A DNA stretch of 7,105 bases, taken from positions 1-7,105 of the forward strand of contig CAYJJB010000084.1 in NCBI GenBank assembly GCA_964370405.1. The letters are read 5' to 3'. The position numbers were made by a program, and so were the translations under genes. Positions within the stretch are counted from its first letter, which is position 1; each line of letters starts with the position of its first letter. Shown here piece after piece: positions 6,063 to 7,105 of the stretch. The notes under the pieces are model-generated. The model saw only the letters and a program-made list of their open reading frames with translations. It had not been told where the DNA came from and ran no database searches. Origin of the DNA: SIG603 sp964370405 (GTDB lineage: Bacteria > Bacillota > Clostridia > Oscillospirales > Acutalibacteraceae).

Positions 6063-6584
6063 TTACTTTGACAAATTATAATATTTATCAAAAATTTCTT
6101 TTATATCACTTTTAACTTCATCATAGTTATCAGGATACATAAAACTGCCGTTTGCTATAATTTCATCCCCGTTTTTATACTCAACTCTAAATGAAAAGCC
6201 GTCGCTTGCATCCATGACCTCTAAATATTCATCATATCCATGCCACTTTACAAGATTATGTGTGTCAATTAATGAAATTAACTCAGCCTCCAAATTTTCA
6301 CGGTTCTCTGCACTTATATTTATTTCTTCATAGCCATTTGTTATGGAATTTTCCATATACATACTGTCATAAATTAGCGCATACGTGATACTTACTCCGG
6401 GTTCTTCTGACAGCATATTGGAGTATCCTGCATCAAAGTCAAATATATTTATGATATATTCATCATAATTTGTTACTTGATGCTCCTCTGGAGTATCTTG
6501 ATACACTTTTATTACTACAAAGCATATTGCGGTAATAATAAATAGTGTCACAATAAGCAGTATCACTCTTTTCTTTGAAACCAT
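6063..6584 (-). CDS. Membrane-anchored protein of unknown function, about 173 aa
   Basis: I do not recognise the family. A basic N-terminus and one hydrophobic segment (about residues 4-27 of MVSKKRVILL...) are followed by an acidic, Tyr-rich domain of about 140 residues that should lie outside the cell. The Cys in the hydrophobic segment is preceded by Ile, so it does not make a lipobox, and I call it a membrane anchor instead of a lipoprotein. Start choice is uncertain: GGAGGTG (6595-6601) lies 3 nt before ATG 6593 and 12 nt (from GGAGG) before ATG 6584; I prefer 6584 because 3 nt is too close. A TTG at 6605 would lie before the ribosome site and is unlikely. The gene overlaps or abuts the stop of the DUF4428 gene, so the two are translationally coupled. 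Confidence 0.75.
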   Translation of the reverse strand: MVSKKRVILLIVTLFIITAICFVVIKVYQDTPEEHQVTNYDEYIINIFDFDAGYSNMLSEEPGVSITYALIYDSMYMENSITNGYEEINISAENRENLEAELISLIDTHNLVKWHGYDEYLEVMDASDGFSFRVEYKNGDEIIANGSFMYPDNYDEVKSDIKEIFDKYYNLSK

Positions 6585-6586
6585 GC

Positions 6587-7105
6587 TTAACATGCACCTC
6601 CGCAAAATTCACAACAACCGTTTGCATCAGGCATAGTGGTAGCACCACAGTGAGGGCAATTTACAGCAATTTTAGGAGCATTTTCTCTTAACACTTCTTC
6701 ACGACTTTGCTCTCTAAATCCCATTAGGGTACTTTTAATTTCCTCAGCATCATGTTGTGTTTCCTTGTATTCGACAGACATTCTGTTATCAATTTCATCA
6801 TCATTAAGTTTAAATCTGATATTATCAAACCAAGGTGAATTTACGTGAATAGTCACATTAAAGTCATAACTTTTCTTGAACCTAGGTGGGTCATAACTTT
6901 CTCTTTGACCTTCTTCATTGGTTTTAAAAAGTTCACGCTCATCCTCATCAATATCAATGTCGCAGCCTGTTACCTGAGAAAACTTGATAATATCGGGATT
7001 GCTGTCTTTCCATTTTCTCGAGCGTGAGAAAAGCCAAGTTTTATTATCCTCATCTATACAGATTAAACTTCTGCCGCCGATAACTTTTGTTGGATTAAAA
7101 TCTTT
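6587..7105 (-). CDS. DUF4428-family zinc-ribbon protein, C-terminal 172 residues (partial)
   Basis: The frame stays open from the TAA at 6587 to the right edge, so the gene starts outside the window; reading from the GTG at 6856 would cut the protein in half. The visible part contains the features I associate with DUF4428 proteins of Clostridia: a segment with IIKFSQVTGCDIDIDE, then YDFNVTIHVNSPWFDNIRFKL, and a helical stretch around EEIKSTLM. It ends in a Cys4 zinc ribbon: CPHC, 11 residues, CEFC, then GGAC. Full members normally carry a second Cys4 zinc finger at the N-terminus, which would lie beyond the edge. The function is unknown; it is probably cytoplasmic, as no membrane segment is visible. 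The codons for the last Gly-Gly-Ala also provide the ribosome binding site of the downstream membrane-protein gene. Confidence 0.85.
   Translation of the reverse strand, partial: KDFNPTKVIGGRSLICIDEDNKTWLFSRSRKWKDSNPDIIKFSQVTGCDIDIDEDERELFKTNEEGQRESYDPPRFKKSYDFNVTIHVNSPWFDNIRFKLNDDEIDNRMSVEYKETQHDAEEIKSTLMGFREQSREEVLRENAPKIAVNCPHCGATTMPDANGCCEFCGGAC

Noticed and set aside
6845..7027. Plus-strand 60-aa reading frame at the right end
   Set aside because: It is antisense to the DUF4428 gene, whose frame is open to the window edge with conserved motifs.

Overview
The window comes from an AT-rich, low-GC Gram-positive bacterium, most likely a member of the Clostridia or a related Firmicutes lineage. 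Strong GGAGG-type ribosome binding sites, TTG and GTG starts beside ATG, sigma-A-like promoters, U-tract hairpin terminators and the protein families all fit this. TGA is used as a stop, so the genetic code looks standard.

Layout. (1) 1-730: a probable bidirectional terminator, then a minus-strand coiled-coil protein of 182 aa with a TTG start, then the minus-strand terminator of the next gene. (2) 731-3514: a minus-strand MacB-like ABC transporter with ATPase and permease fused and a roughly 500-residue outside domain. A run of 10 N interrupts its Walker A motif. Family conservation suggests that the true gap is one base, giving 924 aa instead of 927. (3) 3515-3621: a spacer with an imperfect hairpin. 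(4) 3622-3933: a minus-strand coiled-coil protein of 103 aa. (5) 3934-4315: a dense regulatory region that also hides a 35-aa minus-strand gene (4032-4139) encoding an arginine-rich single-span membrane microprotein with an ideal Shine-Dalgarno sequence. Two arrays of four TTGAA-type repeats at exact 11-bp spacing lie upstream of minus-strand -10 boxes, one before the microprotein and one before the coiled-coil gene. A sigma-A-like promoter faces the other way. (6) 4316-5997: a plus-strand two-component system, an OmpR/PhoB-type regulator and a histidine kinase with a very short outside loop, ending in a bidirectional terminator. (7) 6063-7105: a minus-strand pair, a membrane-anchored protein of unknown function downstream of the C-terminal part of a DUF4428 zinc-ribbon protein that runs off the window.

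Working model (inference). The kinase senses a membrane or envelope condition and the regulator binds the 11-bp arrays. This switches on the microprotein, the 103-aa coiled-coil protein and the ABC transporter, forming a divergent sensor/transporter module. The arrays, their spacing and the microprotein are read directly from the sequence; the regulatory link and any role in antimicrobial-peptide or envelope stress are not shown. The N-run is a scaffold join, so linkage between the left part (1-3384) and the right part (3395-7105) depends on that join, although a correctly continued ABC ATPase across it supports it.
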